DNA from: Fibrobacter sp.
Lineage (GTDB): Bacteria > Fibrobacterota > Fibrobacteria > Fibrobacterales > Fibrobacteraceae
Direction of reading: 5' to 3'
DNA: 64,000 nt
NCBI GenBank assembly: GCA_024398965.1
Contig: JAKSIF010000002.1
Coordinates: forward strand, 1-64,000
Shown here: one piece after another, positions 51,843-61,501 of the stretch
Position numbering within the stretch: the first letter of the stretch is position 1
Layout: each line of letters starts with the position of its first letter
Program-made: the position numbers and the translations under genes
Notes under the pieces: generated by a model
Told to the model about the DNA's origin: nothing
The model's database searches: none
Seen by the model: the letters and a program-made list of their open reading frames with translations, nothing else

Positions 51843-54473
51843 TTATTTCTTCTTCAGCCAGGAACCGCACAGGTACATAGAGAAGATGATGCTAGTCACC
51901 AGGAACATGGCAATGCCGAGGCAAGCCAAATCGCCGATTCCCTTAAGGCCGCGGTGAGTGGTAAAGAGGAAGCCCACAAAGCCTGCGATAGTGGTGCAGG
52001 AACTGGCGATGACGTTACGGCCAGTGGTGTCTATCAACTGACGGAGGCTCATGTTCTTTTCGGACGTCCAGGATGTGATCATGTGGATGGTGGCGTCAAT
52101 GCCAATGCCCAAAGTCATGGGAATCACAATCACATTGTAGATGCTGATCTTGCCGAATTCAAACATATCCGTAAGCAAACCCATCAAGCCGAGAGTGAGC
52201 ACCACACCCATGCCAAAGGAGACGCAGCCAGCCGCAAAGAGACGGGGTTTTCTGAAGGATACCACCAAGGTACCAAAGATTACCAGGATGATGACAAAGG
52301 CAAGTCTAAAGCTATCCTGCTTCACAGATTCGATTACGTCGGAAAGAATGAACTGGGAAGAGAAGGTGCGAAGATTTTCGCCATCGAAGTTCCAGTGGCC
52401 ATAACGTTCCTGGAAACGGTGCAGGGCATGGGCGTCCCAGCTGGGGAAATCGCCGTAGATAAAGCCAATCTTACCGTAGGAGCCATCCTTTTCTCTCAGG
52501 ATATCCAGAGTCCAGGCAGGCACATCTTCGGCAGTAAAGGTTTCTTCCACTGCAGAAAGCTTACGCAGGGTTGCGATGTTCGTGGAGTCTTCCCCTTCGG
52601 CGCGGTCAAAGACGCGGGCTTCAGCAAGGTCGCGGATTTCCTCGATGATTTCAAGGCGGGCCTTCTGGGAATCCACGGGCGGAACAAAACTCTTCAGCGT
52701 AAGGAAGCTGCCCAGAGTAGAATCCTTTTCCACGTGGAGGCGGACCATCAGCGTATCATAAAGCTTGTCCAACTGCTCAGAGGTGGAGCCCATGACAGCG
52801 GCAGGCGTAGAAGTCACTGCGCGGTTTGTTGCGCGGGTCACCTTGGTAGAAATCTTCTTGTTGTTTGTTTTCACCACCGTAGATACGCGGCGCAGGTTCT
52901 TCATGTTGTGTTCGAAATCCACATCCTTCACAAAGACGAGAGAAACTGCACCCAGCACGAAGCCGATGATAGCTGCATACTTGAAGAACTTGAAGATTTG
53001 CGCGTCATTCCAGCTTCTAGGGAAGAAACTATTCTGAGGAGCAGCAGGAATACCGCCCATGCACTTCACAAATACAGGAAGCACCAGAAGCGATGTCAGC
53101 ATACTGAACAGCACACCGCTGGAAGCCACCACGCCGAATTCATAGAAGCCCTTGAAATGGGCTGCAAGCAAAGTCAAGAAGGCTGCAATCGTCGTAAAGC
53201 TTGCCAAGATGAAGGGTTTCATCATCTTCTTCTGAGCTTCTTCAAGAACCTCTTCCAAGGTGGCGCACTTATGAAGCAGCTTCTGAGCCGTTCCAAGCAT
53301 GTGGATGGAATAGTCAATGCCAATGCCCAAGATGATGGATGCCACAAACACCGTAAAGGGATTCAACTTGCCGTAGAATATTGCAGTAAAGGCGAAGGTA
53401 GGAATGCAAGCGTAAAGCACGGAGGCCGTCACCAGAATCGGGCCCTTGACGCTGCGGAAGAAGAACATGGTCAGCACAATGATCAGCACAAGGCTAATGG
53501 CAAAAGAGAAGATACTGTCGTTAGCAACTTCGTCCACTTCCTTGAGGCCTTCGTAGGTTCCTTCCACAGTAAAGCGGGTCGGTACAGGATAAGTCTTGGC
53601 GCTGAAGTGAGCCAGCAGAGAATCGGTACGTTCCAGAATGTGGGTAACGAATTCATAGTCCGTAGAAGGCTTGATCAGCTTAGCGTTCACCACACCGTTA
53701 AAGAGAATCTTACCGGTGCTGTCAGGGCGAGGAGAGCCAAGCAAGCGGGTCTTCAAATGTTCAGGCAAATAAGCCTTGGGATTCCATTCCTCAGAGGACG
53801 CAGTCTTTGTCTGGACGGAATCCTTATTGTTCTTCTTGAAGAAAGAGTCGAACGCACCGACAGCTTCTTCGGGGAGGCCCAGTTCCTGAGGCAACTTGGC
53901 ATCAAACCAAACACGTTCCTTTTTTTCTGCAGGGGCGGCAGCCTGAGTTGCAGAATCGCCAGAAGCATTACCGTCAAGATCTTCCAACAGGTCAACTACC
54001 AGAGGGCCGTTCTTGCGGCCGATTTCCAGCTGCAAGTCTTCCAAGTTGTCGCGGATACGTTCCAAGTGGCTCACCGGCAGATACAGGAGAGCGTTATCCT
54101 TGAAGAACTGATTGTCGTTATCAATCTGGGTAGAAACGAAATCACCTTCCCAATTCTTGTGGATGTAGTCGCTGATGGAATCCTGCAGCGCAGCCACCAG
54201 TTCCACGTCCTCACTCTGGATGGCAATCATAAACTTGTCGGTACTTCCAAAGCGGCTGAAGGACTCCTCGAGAGCCTTCACGCTGGGAGTATCTTCTGGC
54301 AGCAAGTGAGACAAGTCCGCATCAAGTTTCAATCCCGGATACTTCAGGATTGGGAAAGCCATGAGCAAAGCTAGAATCAAGTAGAAGGCCAAGGCCTTGT
54401 ACTTATGCTTGCAAACCAGAGGAATGTACCACTGGGAAAATTTTTCCTGGAATGATTTCTTTTCTTTCATCAT
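51843..54473 (-). CDS. RND-superfamily exporter (MMPL-like)
   Basis: The product is 876 residues. It has the two-fold RND/MMPL plan: TM1 (about 28-46), a periplasmic loop of about 240 residues, a block of five TMs (DSIFSFAISLVLIIVLTMFFF on), then TM7, a second loop and five more TMs. The TM4 analogue ILGIGIDYSIHMLG and its partner MTLGIGIDATIHMI carry the conserved GIGIDYxIH motif with an acidic residue for proton coupling. The class transports lipids or hopanoids. It is the last gene of a six-gene operon, which suggests it moves a polymer or lipid product. AGGGG before the ATG supports 54473. Confidence 0.9.
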   Translation of the reverse strand: MMKEKKSFQEKFSQWYIPLVCKHKYKALAFYLILALLMAFPILKYPGLKLDADLSHLLPEDTPSVKALEESFSRFGSTDKFMIAIQSEDVELVAALQDSISDYIHKNWEGDFVSTQIDNDNQFFKDNALLYLPVSHLERIRDNLEDLQLEIGRKNGPLVVDLLEDLDGNASGDSATQAAAPAEKKERVWFDAKLPQELGLPEEAVGAFDSFFKKNNKDSVQTKTASSEEWNPKAYLPEHLKTRLLGSPRPDSTGKILFNGVVNAKLIKPSTDYEFVTHILERTDSLLAHFSAKTYPVPTRFTVEGTYEGLKEVDEVANDSIFSFAISLVLIIVLTMFFFRSVKGPILVTASVLYACIPTFAFTAIFYGKLNPFTVFVASIILGIGIDYSIHMLGTAQKLLHKCATLEEVLEEAQKKMMKPFILASFTTIAAFLTLLAAHFKGFYEFGVVASSGVLFSMLTSLLVLPVFVKCMGGIPAAPQNSFFPRSWNDAQIFKFFKYAAIIGFVLGAVSLVFVKDVDFEHNMKNLRRVSTVVKTNNKKISTKVTRATNRAVTSTPAAVMGSTSEQLDKLYDTLMVRLHVEKDSTLGSFLTLKSFVPPVDSQKARLEIIEEIRDLAEARVFDRAEGEDSTNIATLRKLSAVEETFTAEDVPAWTLDILREKDGSYGKIGFIYGDFPSWDAHALHRFQERYGHWNFDGENLRTFSSQFILSDVIESVKQDSFRLAFVIILVIFGTLVVSFRKPRLFAAGCVSFGMGVVLTLGLMGLLTDMFEFGKISIYNVIVIPMTLGIGIDATIHMITSWTSEKNMSLRQLIDTTGRNVIASSCTTIAGFVGFLFTTHRGLKGIGDLACLGIAMFLVTSIIFSMYLCGSWLKKK

Positions 54474-54487
54474 TGTACCCCTAAAAT

Positions 54488-56452
54488 TTATTCCTTAGGC
54501 TGCATGTTATCGTTACGAAGAATAGAACGTAAAACCTTGCTTGCGCCAACAGCCTTTTTCTTCCAGTCTTGAGAATGAGTATCGTTTACCAATTCGTAAA
54601 TATCGTTTTTGCCCTTGTAGATTTCTTCATTTTCCAGGCCGCCTGTTAGAACGGAATCCCGGAAGCCAAGGTAATATGCATTCTGGGAGAAGAAAACAGT
54701 AGGCTGATTTGCAGGGCGTTCCTGCATCAGCAAGTCATAACCCCAGAAATGGTTAGGTTCACGAATATTGGCCAAGTCAAAAATCGTGGGACCCACATCC
54801 AGCTGGGATGCAGCATCCTCGCGAACGTTAAAGCCGTTGATCAAGTTGGAGTCTGCTGCAAAAATGCCCATGAAGATTCGTGTGGTGGCAACACCCAGAG
54901 GCTGCGGCACCTTGTAGTCAATGGAATCCACGGGAGTATCGTGGTCACCTAGAAGTACAATGACCGTCCTTTCAAAATCCTCGCGCTTTGAAAGCACATC
55001 CAGGAAACGACCCAGCTGGTCGTCGGTATAGCGAAGTGCTGTACGGTAGCGGACCATGGCATCATCGGGCTTAGGAGCATAATCGTCAGGATAGCTGAAA
55101 AACGGAATGTGGGTAGCAATGGTGTTGAAGGTCAGCAGCCACGGACTATCCTTGGGCATTTCCCCCAGAGTCTCAATGGCTAAGTCCACACCCAGGCTAT
55201 CGTCGGAATGAGGAATCGCGATATTTTCGGGAACCTTCCAGTTGTCGCCAAAGAATCGTTCCACGAAGGGAAGCGTATGGTCAAAGATCGGATTAGAAAT
55301 CGTCACATAGGCGCGCTTATAATCCGTCAAGTACTCAGGGAAGCCCTTAAAGTGGTTTGAAGCGTAGAAGCTAGGAACATCTCGATTGGGATGGGACGGG
55401 AAGCCCATATAGGTGGAAGTGGTTCCGCGCACCGTCGGGTAGCCGCCACTATAAGCGTTCTTGAACCACAGGGTGCCTCCATTTTCGGAATACTTGCCGT
55501 GAGCCAGTCCCCAGATGTTTGGAGCCAAAGTCGTATCTCCAGTAAGCATCTGGTTGAAAATGCGACCCTTGAAGGATTCTCCAAAAATGAAAACAATATT
55601 GTAGGGATGCTTCGCCTTGTATTCTGCAGTTGCCCCATTCCTATAGGTGGGATATTCCTTGGCGTCACGACGCAGGCTTGCAAAATCAGACGGGAGGAAG
55701 GAATCCAAATCCGACATCAATTCATCGGTGATGGAATAGTTATCTCGGACGAATTCAAAAGTTTCCACCGCGGCAATATGCAGAATCGGTGCCGTAAGGG
55801 TATGCTTGCCCAAGGTGAAGCGCCAATCTATCTTGAAGGGAAATTCAGTTACACCGCGGACACCGCCAAGGAACAAAATCAACGGAACCAGGGAAAGTCC
55901 AAGGCCCACCGAAAGAAATGTCACCGGCACCCGCTTGCCTGCAGGAATAGCGATTGGCTTCTTGGTTCTTTTTTCGCGGATAACAGAAGCAACAACAAAA
56001 ACAACCGCCCCCACCACAATCAGGAACAGTAAAGAAATCCACAGTACGCTCCCCAGAAAATCGCCACCAAGGGTAGAAAGCGTCGTGCTGTCAAAAATGT
56101 TGGACCAGTGGAAATAGGTCCGCAAAAAAGAATAGGAAAGGCGCTGGTGAGAAAAGCGGAAAACTTCATAATCCGCAATAGCGATAAAGAAGTAGAAGGC
56201 AAAGAAAAGAATGCAGATTCTCGGCTTCTTCAGGAAGGCAAAAATAGATGTCAGCACCAGAATGGCGCCAACCGCCATAAAGACCTGCCATAGGATCTTG
56301 CCAGAGAACATTTCCGTCAAAGAAAGTCCAAGAGGATCCGGAAGGCTGTAGAAAAGAACCAGCATTGCAGACTGCAAGGCAAGAGCCACGGCAGCAATAC
56401 TTAAAAAGGGATTCTTCCTTACGCTTTCAAAAATTTTCTTGAATTTTTCCAT
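54488..56452 (-). CDS. LtaS/OpgB-like membrane phosphatase-superfamily enzyme
   Basis: The product is 654 residues. About five hydrophobic segments (20-225) precede the catalytic domain: NIVFIFGESFKGRIF, nucleophile Thr in GGYPTVRGTT, FNTIATHIPFFSYPDD, and VIVLLGDHDTP. It is a second member of the superfamily in this window, distinct from the 49493 gene (HDTP rather than HAFP). It may be a phosphoglycerol or phosphoethanolamine transferase. The MMPL gene follows after 14 bases and a glycosyltransferase gene ends 10 bases upstream. Confidence 0.85.
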   Translation of the reverse strand: MEKFKKIFESVRKNPFLSIAAVALALQSAMLVLFYSLPDPLGLSLTEMFSGKILWQVFMAVGAILVLTSIFAFLKKPRICILFFAFYFFIAIADYEVFRFSHQRLSYSFLRTYFHWSNIFDSTTLSTLGGDFLGSVLWISLLFLIVVGAVVFVVASVIREKRTKKPIAIPAGKRVPVTFLSVGLGLSLVPLILFLGGVRGVTEFPFKIDWRFTLGKHTLTAPILHIAAVETFEFVRDNYSITDELMSDLDSFLPSDFASLRRDAKEYPTYRNGATAEYKAKHPYNIVFIFGESFKGRIFNQMLTGDTTLAPNIWGLAHGKYSENGGTLWFKNAYSGGYPTVRGTTSTYMGFPSHPNRDVPSFYASNHFKGFPEYLTDYKRAYVTISNPIFDHTLPFVERFFGDNWKVPENIAIPHSDDSLGVDLAIETLGEMPKDSPWLLTFNTIATHIPFFSYPDDYAPKPDDAMVRYRTALRYTDDQLGRFLDVLSKREDFERTVIVLLGDHDTPVDSIDYKVPQPLGVATTRIFMGIFAADSNLINGFNVREDAASQLDVGPTIFDLANIREPNHFWGYDLLMQERPANQPTVFFSQNAYYLGFRDSVLTGGLENEEIYKGKNDIYELVNDTHSQDWKKKAVGASKVLRSILRNDNMQPKE

Positions 56453-56462
56453 CTACAGTTCT

Positions 56463-57629
56463 CTACGACTTTTCATCTAGAATAAAATCAACAGCCAGTT
56501 CCAAATCCTGCTTCTGACGTTTGCTCACTTCCTCATAACGAGCCTTGGCGCGTTCCTCGTACATTCCGTAGATGGATGCATCCAGCAGCTGGATCATGCG
56601 GTTCTTCATTTCGCTAACAGAGTATGGGTCGAAATAAATTGCCGCGTTATCACAGATCTCAGGAATGGAAGTGGAGCCGCTGGCCGCCACAGGTACGCCA
56701 TAGCGCATGGACTGCATGGGAGGATATCCAAAACCTTCGTTCAAACTGGGGAAAATGAAGGCATAGGCATTCTTGTGCAAGAATTCTAGTTCCTTGTTTT
56801 CCACATAGCCCAGAAGCACAAAGCGGTCCTTATGGTGAACATTCTTCAAGTATACCTTGGGATTGGCTGCACCGGTAATGACCATCTTGAAATCAAAAGA
56901 CTTTCCGCAGGACTCATACTGAGACACCAGTTCATCAAAAGCCTTGGCAGCACGCAGGTTGTTCTTTTCCCAGCGAGCGCCACTGGTAAGCAGAAAATAC
57001 TTCTTGGTCAGAACTTCCGGAGGCAGAAATCCTTCAGGTTCGTATTCTATCATAGGACTGTAGAATACCTGAATTTCTTTATCCATCAACTCCGGGAAAA
57101 AGCTCTTGATGCTGGCGCGGCTGTGTTCGCTGACGGTAATAGTCTCGGCCTTGCCCTCGGCAATGCGTTTCGCCAAATCCTGATACTTGGGCTTGTAAAA
57201 ACGACGCTTCCAGATTTCGCGGTAACGGACCAGGGCTTCCATCTTTTGAGCAAACTTCTTGGCAAAGGCAACGCCCTGTGTATCGTACTGCATTTCAAGA
57301 GCGCGTACGCCATGCCAGGTGAACACGAAACGCTTTACGTCGATAGCCCACTTCTTTTCCAAAGAATACAACGGAGTATAGAAGGCATCGATGTTGTTGG
57401 AATCGATAATCTGCTGTGGAGTAGCCTCTGCAATATCGTACAGGGGAAGCTCGTTTTTCTTGCAAGCCTCCAGAATACTCGGATCCAGATACTTTCGGCT
57501 GTCGTAGACGCAGGCAAACTTGGTTCCGCGCTTGACCATGGCCCAGAAGATGACTTCACCATAGGAGCCACCGCCATGGAACTTGGCGCTGTGAATAGGC
57601 TGTACTGCGACGAGATTAAAAAGCATCAT
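56463..57629 (-). CDS. Glycosyltransferase family 4
   Basis: The product is 388 residues, cytoplasmic. The N-terminus has HGGGSYGEVIFW (glycine loop), then VFTWHGVRALEM. The donor domain has YFLLTSGARWEKNNLRAAKAFDELV, FVLLGYVENKELEFLHKNAYAFIFPSLNEGFGYPPMQSMRYGVPVAAS (E-x7-E region), and ends NAAIYFDPYSVSEMKNRM. These are standard GT4 marks. ATGs at 57629 and 57626 are both possible. The operon runs from the TagD-like gene to the MMPL gene. Confidence 0.9.
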   Translation of the reverse strand: MMLFNLVAVQPIHSAKFHGGGSYGEVIFWAMVKRGTKFACVYDSRKYLDPSILEACKKNELPLYDIAEATPQQIIDSNNIDAFYTPLYSLEKKWAIDVKRFVFTWHGVRALEMQYDTQGVAFAKKFAQKMEALVRYREIWKRRFYKPKYQDLAKRIAEGKAETITVSEHSRASIKSFFPELMDKEIQVFYSPMIEYEPEGFLPPEVLTKKYFLLTSGARWEKNNLRAAKAFDELVSQYESCGKSFDFKMVITGAANPKVYLKNVHHKDRFVLLGYVENKELEFLHKNAYAFIFPSLNEGFGYPPMQSMRYGVPVAASGSTSIPEICDNAAIYFDPYSVSEMKNRMIQLLDASIYGMYEERAKARYEEVSKRQKQDLELAVDFILDEKS

Positions 57630-57658
57630 GGTTTACGCAATTGGATAAGGGATAAAGG

Positions 57659-58669
57659 TTAAAGGATTTTTCCGATTAGAGAAAGCAGGGGCAGCACAAA
57701 GGGCATTTTCTTATACACAAAGCCCAAGGACTTGGCAAAGGCGTAAGAGCGGATGATGTCTGCGCCAAACTTGCCGGCATGTTTTGTCTGGTAAAGGAAG
57801 GCTTCCTTGGCATTAGCAATCACATCGTCGTAATACTCGTTAATGGTAATGCTCTTGTCAGCGTTCACCGTCACCGGGATTTCCTTAAGGTCCGTATAGA
57901 AGTTCTTGCGCAAGATCTTGGGCAGGAACACGTTCATGCTTTCGGGAACCTTATGGCCGCAGGTATTGATAATGCGGGAACCGAAGAAATGGAACACCTT
58001 GCCGTTGGGAATGTAATCCCTTGCATAAGCCATCTGGCAGTTCCATTCACCGCCAGCCTTCTGGGTGATGTAACCATGCTTGAAGTTGGCTTCTGCAAGG
58101 CTCGCCATATCGTACGGGAAGTTCTTGGACACGCAATAGAGCCACAGTTCATGCCAGGTCTTGAAGAATTCCCTAGCGGTAGGAGTATCCTTGGCATACA
58201 TTACTCCCCCATTGAAAATTTCATCATTCAAGATGGGAGAAAAGCCAAGCATCTTGGCGTTATTCAGAATCTTCTTACGGTTAATGGCCTTGTGGAGATT
58301 GACGTGGAAGTCCAGTACCGCGTAGATATCGCCAGTCCATTCTGCGGGAATGCTCAAGTCACCGACGATGGCGATGTCGGAATCCATGTAGAGGAAATCG
58401 CCATCGATAACGTTACGCATCACCGTCTTGAGGTAGCGTGAGCGAAGCATAGGAGTATACTTTTCGTCCAGTTCCAACGCCATGAATTCATCGACAGCTT
58501 CTTTCAGAGCGGCACGTTTGCCAGTCAAGGTTGCAGCAGTCTTGTCATCCGTCAACAGGGTAACAAACGCCCCCGGATTATGAACTCGCAAGGAGGCAAT
58601 GGCAATCAGGGTCTGCTCGCAGAAAAAATCCTTCTCGGAGCTGGTCAATACAAATAGATACTTGGTCAT
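57659..58669 (-). CDS. Glycosyltransferase, GT8-like (GT-A fold)
   Basis: The product is 336 residues. A GT-A core is seen as LIAIASLRVHNPGAFVTLLTDD, RYLKTVMRNVIDGDFLYMDSDIAIVGDL (DxD metal motif as DSD) and NGGVMYAKDTPTAREFF, typical of retaining GT8-type enzymes. A basic C-terminal region ends in a hydrophobic helix (MPFVLPLLSLIGKIL) that could bind the membrane. It lies between LicD and GT4 genes in a close-packed operon, two bases after licD's stop. Confidence 0.85.
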   Translation of the reverse strand: MTKYLFVLTSSEKDFFCEQTLIAIASLRVHNPGAFVTLLTDDKTAATLTGKRAALKEAVDEFMALELDEKYTPMLRSRYLKTVMRNVIDGDFLYMDSDIAIVGDLSIPAEWTGDIYAVLDFHVNLHKAINRKKILNNAKMLGFSPILNDEIFNGGVMYAKDTPTAREFFKTWHELWLYCVSKNFPYDMASLAEANFKHGYITQKAGGEWNCQMAYARDYIPNGKVFHFFGSRIINTCGHKVPESMNVFLPKILRKNFYTDLKEIPVTVNADKSITINEYYDDVIANAKEAFLYQTKHAGKFGADIIRSYAFAKSLGFVYKKMPFVLPLLSLIGKIL

Positions 58670-58671
58670 TT

Positions 58672-59475
58672 TTACTTCCAGTATGCCTCGAAGGCGTGAG
58701 TAATCTGTTTGTCCTTCGGAGGCAACTTCATATAGTCACCGTACATGCGTTTTAAGTAATAATCGTAGTCTGCATACCCCTCGTATTCTCTGTTTTCAAA
58801 GGGATAGACAGCAACATGCAGCAGGCGTTCCTTATCCATCATGGAACGAGTACCGTTATTCGTAAACAAATTCGCAATGTACTTTGAGTCTTTTGCTTTG
58901 TAGCGTTTAAAAATCCATTCGTGAATCCGGCACACACGTTTCATACCAACGATATGAGCCAATGTATACAATAAGCGTTTGTACCCCCAATCAAAGCCGA
59001 TTTTCATCTTTGAAAAGTTGGCATCCATTGCAAGTACCACGACCCTCATAAAAGCACAAAGTGTCATATGGAACTTCGACATCACCGGAGAGTCCGTAAC
59101 ACCATCCAGAGGGAAAATATCCACCCAGATACCATGCTTATTTGTATGGCGCTCCATATTGACTTCTGTACGATTATCTACAATCTTGGCAAAGGGATAA
59201 AAGTATCCTTCGGACTTGTTGTCAATAAGGGAAAGATGGCTGTATTTTTCGCCTAGCCCGTTTTTTACAATCTGGAGAAACTTTTCATATTCATCACGGA
59301 CCATGCAGATGTCAATATCATCATCCCAAGGGATATAGCCCTTATGACGAACTGCTCCAAGCAAGGATCCAAAAGCCAAGTAGTACTGCAGATTATGTTC
59401 CTTGCAAATAGCGACAATATCATCAAGAATGTCCATTTGGACATTTCTAATATCATCCTGGCTCAACAACCTCAT
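58672..59475 (-). CDS. LicD-family phosphotransferase
   Basis: The product is 267 residues. LAFGSLLGAVRHKGYIPWDDD followed by ID (residues about 34-57) is the LicD signature, a nucleotidyltransferase-fold motif with the catalytic acidic DDDID. LicD proteins move a phospho-alcohol (phosphocholine, and by kin such as fukutin, ribitol or glycerol phosphate) from its CDP-activated form to a sugar. Its start overlaps the TagD-like gene by four bases, so the CDP-alcohol may be made by that enzyme. The last residues FEAYWK end close to GT8. Confidence 0.9.
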   Translation of the reverse strand: MRLLSQDDIRNVQMDILDDIVAICKEHNLQYYLAFGSLLGAVRHKGYIPWDDDIDICMVRDEYEKFLQIVKNGLGEKYSHLSLIDNKSEGYFYPFAKIVDNRTEVNMERHTNKHGIWVDIFPLDGVTDSPVMSKFHMTLCAFMRVVVLAMDANFSKMKIGFDWGYKRLLYTLAHIVGMKRVCRIHEWIFKRYKAKDSKYIANLFTNNGTRSMMDKERLLHVAVYPFENREYEGYADYDYYLKRMYGDYMKLPPKDKQITHAFEAYWK

Positions 59476-59906
59476 TTTGCAGCCTCTTTCATTTTATCCT
59501 TAAGATCAGAGGTGGAAACGCCCTTGGTGTAAGGAAGATATTCAATGCTTACGCCAAGTTCCGCAAACTGTTTTTCAGTACGATTGTACCTCTCGGAACC
59601 TTTCCAGTCATCCCCGGAGAACAAAACATCAAAATGAAACCTTTTCAGGGCCAGCATCTTGTCGTCAATTTCTTCCAACGTGATAGTAGATACTTCATCA
59701 ACACACTTTAGCGCACCCACAATGCGTATTCTATCTTTTTCAGGAACAACAGGAGTCTTGTGTTTTACCTGAGTCACGTAATCATCGCCACATACGGCAA
59801 CAATCAAATGTTCGCACTGGGCCTTGCAACGTTCCAGCAAATTCAAATGTCCCACATGGAACAAGTCAAAAACACCAGTAGTAAAACCAACTTTGTATTT
59901 TTTCAT
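59472..59906 (-). CDS. TagD-like cytidylyltransferase (glycerol-3-phosphate type)
   Basis: The product is 144 residues. GVFDLFHVGHLNLLERCKA has the HxGH nucleotide-binding motif, and KGVSTSDLKDKM replaces the RTEGISTT motif that binds the alpha phosphate. GDDYVTQVKHKTPVVPEKDRIRIVGAL is TagD/Tar-like. TagD converts CTP and glycerol-3-phosphate to CDP-glycerol. The family also includes other alcohol phosphates, so the exact substrate is open. The start at 59906 fits; an open frame of 26 more codons upstream has no similarity. It heads the operon and overlaps licD by four bases. Confidence 0.87.
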   Translation of the reverse strand: MKKYKVGFTTGVFDLFHVGHLNLLERCKAQCEHLIVAVCGDDYVTQVKHKTPVVPEKDRIRIVGALKCVDEVSTITLEEIDDKMLALKRFHFDVLFSGDDWKGSERYNRTEKQFAELGVSIEYLPYTKGVSTSDLKDKMKEAAK

Positions 59907-59927
59907 AATTTCCTCACTACAAAAATA
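59907..59927 (-). promoter_or_regulatory. Promoter box of the surface-polymer operon
   Basis: TATTTTTG (59927-59920, minus) is followed by TAGTG, AGG and AAATT before the ATG. A short leader with an AGG element is the likely form. Confidence 0.5.
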
Positions 59928-59993
59928 GCCTTTTTTTGTAGTGAGAATGTCCGCAAATTCACCATTCACCGATGAATTGCACAAAAACGTTCC

Positions 59994-61433
59994 TTAGTGG
60001 CGTTTGGATGCGTTCCTGTCGCTTTCCAAACGCTTTTTCTGCATTTTCCACTGCAGTCCAAGAGCCCCTAAAATCACCACATAGGCAATGATCTTTTCCG
60101 GGATGGAAAGGGTAAAGATCTTGAGGTTCAAAAGCACATAAAAACCAATCAAGCCAAACATCCAGACAATCTGGGACCAGAGCTTTGCGGAGTAGGGCCA
60201 AAGCTTTAGATAGGCCAGGTATACGTTGTTCCAAATCATGGCCACCACGTTATAAATCAGCATGGAAAGTGCTGCACCCACAAGGCCCAAGGTTGGCACC
60301 AGAAGATAGCCAGAAAGCAACGCCACACCTAGCGAAACGATGTTCATTTTCAGGGTGTAAAAACTCTTACCGATGCCATTCATAATATTGGTGGTAAGGC
60401 CAAAAAATCCAGCAAGCAAATGGACAAAAAGAAGGATACCAAGAGTCTCCGGTTGCACAATAAAATCGCTACCGGCAATACTCAAAATCTGTTCCGGGAA
60501 CAGCACTATAAAGAAGCCAATGACCAACTGGATCAAGGTAATCATGGTCACGCAATAAGTGAACACCGGCTTAAGATCCGTATGAAGCCTGGACTTGTCC
60601 ATCCCAGCAATGACGGGGGTTAGAATAGGATTGAAGCCAACGCGAATGGTCTGCAAGGCGTTGGAAACCGTTACCATGATGCCGTAGGCGCCAGCCATTT
60701 CGGGACCAAGGAAAAGCATAACCATCCAAAGGCCGGAACGAATCAAGAAGGAAGAAACAAACTCGTTGAAACCCAGCGGTAACGAATAAAGTAACAAGGT
60801 CTTGGAAATGCGTTTTGCTGGCCACAGAGGCATCTTATCGAACTGCTTCCGAACCAATTTCCAGTGCATCAGGAAGCCGCAGAACTGCCCCACCAAAAGG
60901 CCCAAGGGAAGTGCGTGGGGAATCCCCATAAAGTGCATTGCAATGGAAGACGCCGGAGATAGAACTGCCACAAAGAAGGAATTGATAAAGATAGCTACCT
61001 GAGGCTTTCTATTGCTTTCGGAGGTATTGCTCAGCACATAGGAAGTGGCGTAGAATACCAGGGAAATGGCGTACCAAGGCAGTTCCTCGGAAATCAAGGG
61101 CGTGTGGGAGCCAGCAAAAATGACCAGAGTCATGACCAAGGCAACAAAGGCTGAAATCCAGAAGGATTCCATAATTCCTTCGTGGTCAGGGCGGTTGTTC
61201 AACTTGTTCTGTGGCAGGAACCAGTAAAGGCCCTTGTCCAGGCCCAATGTTGAAGAGCGAGACAAGGTCAAGAGCAGCGTTTGGGTGGAAACAAAGACAC
61301 CGAATTCGGCTGGGCCGAAAATTCGAGCCAGAAGGATGGTCAGGAGAGGGCCACAAACCTTAAGGATGGTACCAATAATGTTGACGATAACACCTTTCTT
61401 AAGGAACTTACTATCTGTTTCCAAATTACTCAT
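59994..61433 (-). CDS. Wzx-like polysaccharide flippase (MATE/MOP superfamily)
   Basis: The product is 479 residues with about 12 to 14 hydrophobic segments. Its start LKKGVIVNIIGTILKVCGPLLTILLARIFGPAEFGVF and later GLVGAALSMLIYNVVAMIWNNVYL are typical of Wzx and PST exporters. Such proteins move lipid-linked oligosaccharides across the inner membrane. The gene has its own box TATTTTTT seven bases before the ATG at 61433. It lies upstream of the TagD-like operon, separated by 87 bases, so it probably serves the same polymer. Confidence 0.9.
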   Translation of the reverse strand: MSNLETDSKFLKKGVIVNIIGTILKVCGPLLTILLARIFGPAEFGVFVSTQTLLLTLSRSSTLGLDKGLYWFLPQNKLNNRPDHEGIMESFWISAFVALVMTLVIFAGSHTPLISEELPWYAISLVFYATSYVLSNTSESNRKPQVAIFINSFFVAVLSPASSIAMHFMGIPHALPLGLLVGQFCGFLMHWKLVRKQFDKMPLWPAKRISKTLLLYSLPLGFNEFVSSFLIRSGLWMVMLFLGPEMAGAYGIMVTVSNALQTIRVGFNPILTPVIAGMDKSRLHTDLKPVFTYCVTMITLIQLVIGFFIVLFPEQILSIAGSDFIVQPETLGILLFVHLLAGFFGLTTNIMNGIGKSFYTLKMNIVSLGVALLSGYLLVPTLGLVGAALSMLIYNVVAMIWNNVYLAYLKLWPYSAKLWSQIVWMFGLIGFYVLLNLKIFTLSIPEKIIAYVVILGALGLQWKMQKKRLESDRNASKRH

Positions 61434-61448
61434 GGGGCACAAAAAATA
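61434..61448 (-). promoter_or_regulatory. TAnnTTT promoter box before the flippase gene
   Basis: TATTTTTT (61448-61441, minus), GTGCCCC, then the ATG at 61433. There is no Shine-Dalgarno. Confidence 0.5.
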
Positions 61449-61501
61449 GCTTTTTTAAAGGGTATTTCCACCCCAAACCCTTTTTACCCCTAATTTTTTA
61501 C

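Noticed and set aside
51840-54374. An 844-codon open frame on the plus strand
   Set aside because: It lies antisense to the MMPL exporter gene, has no recognisable domain or signal, and its composition (many His, Gln, Arg) is typical of a mirror frame.
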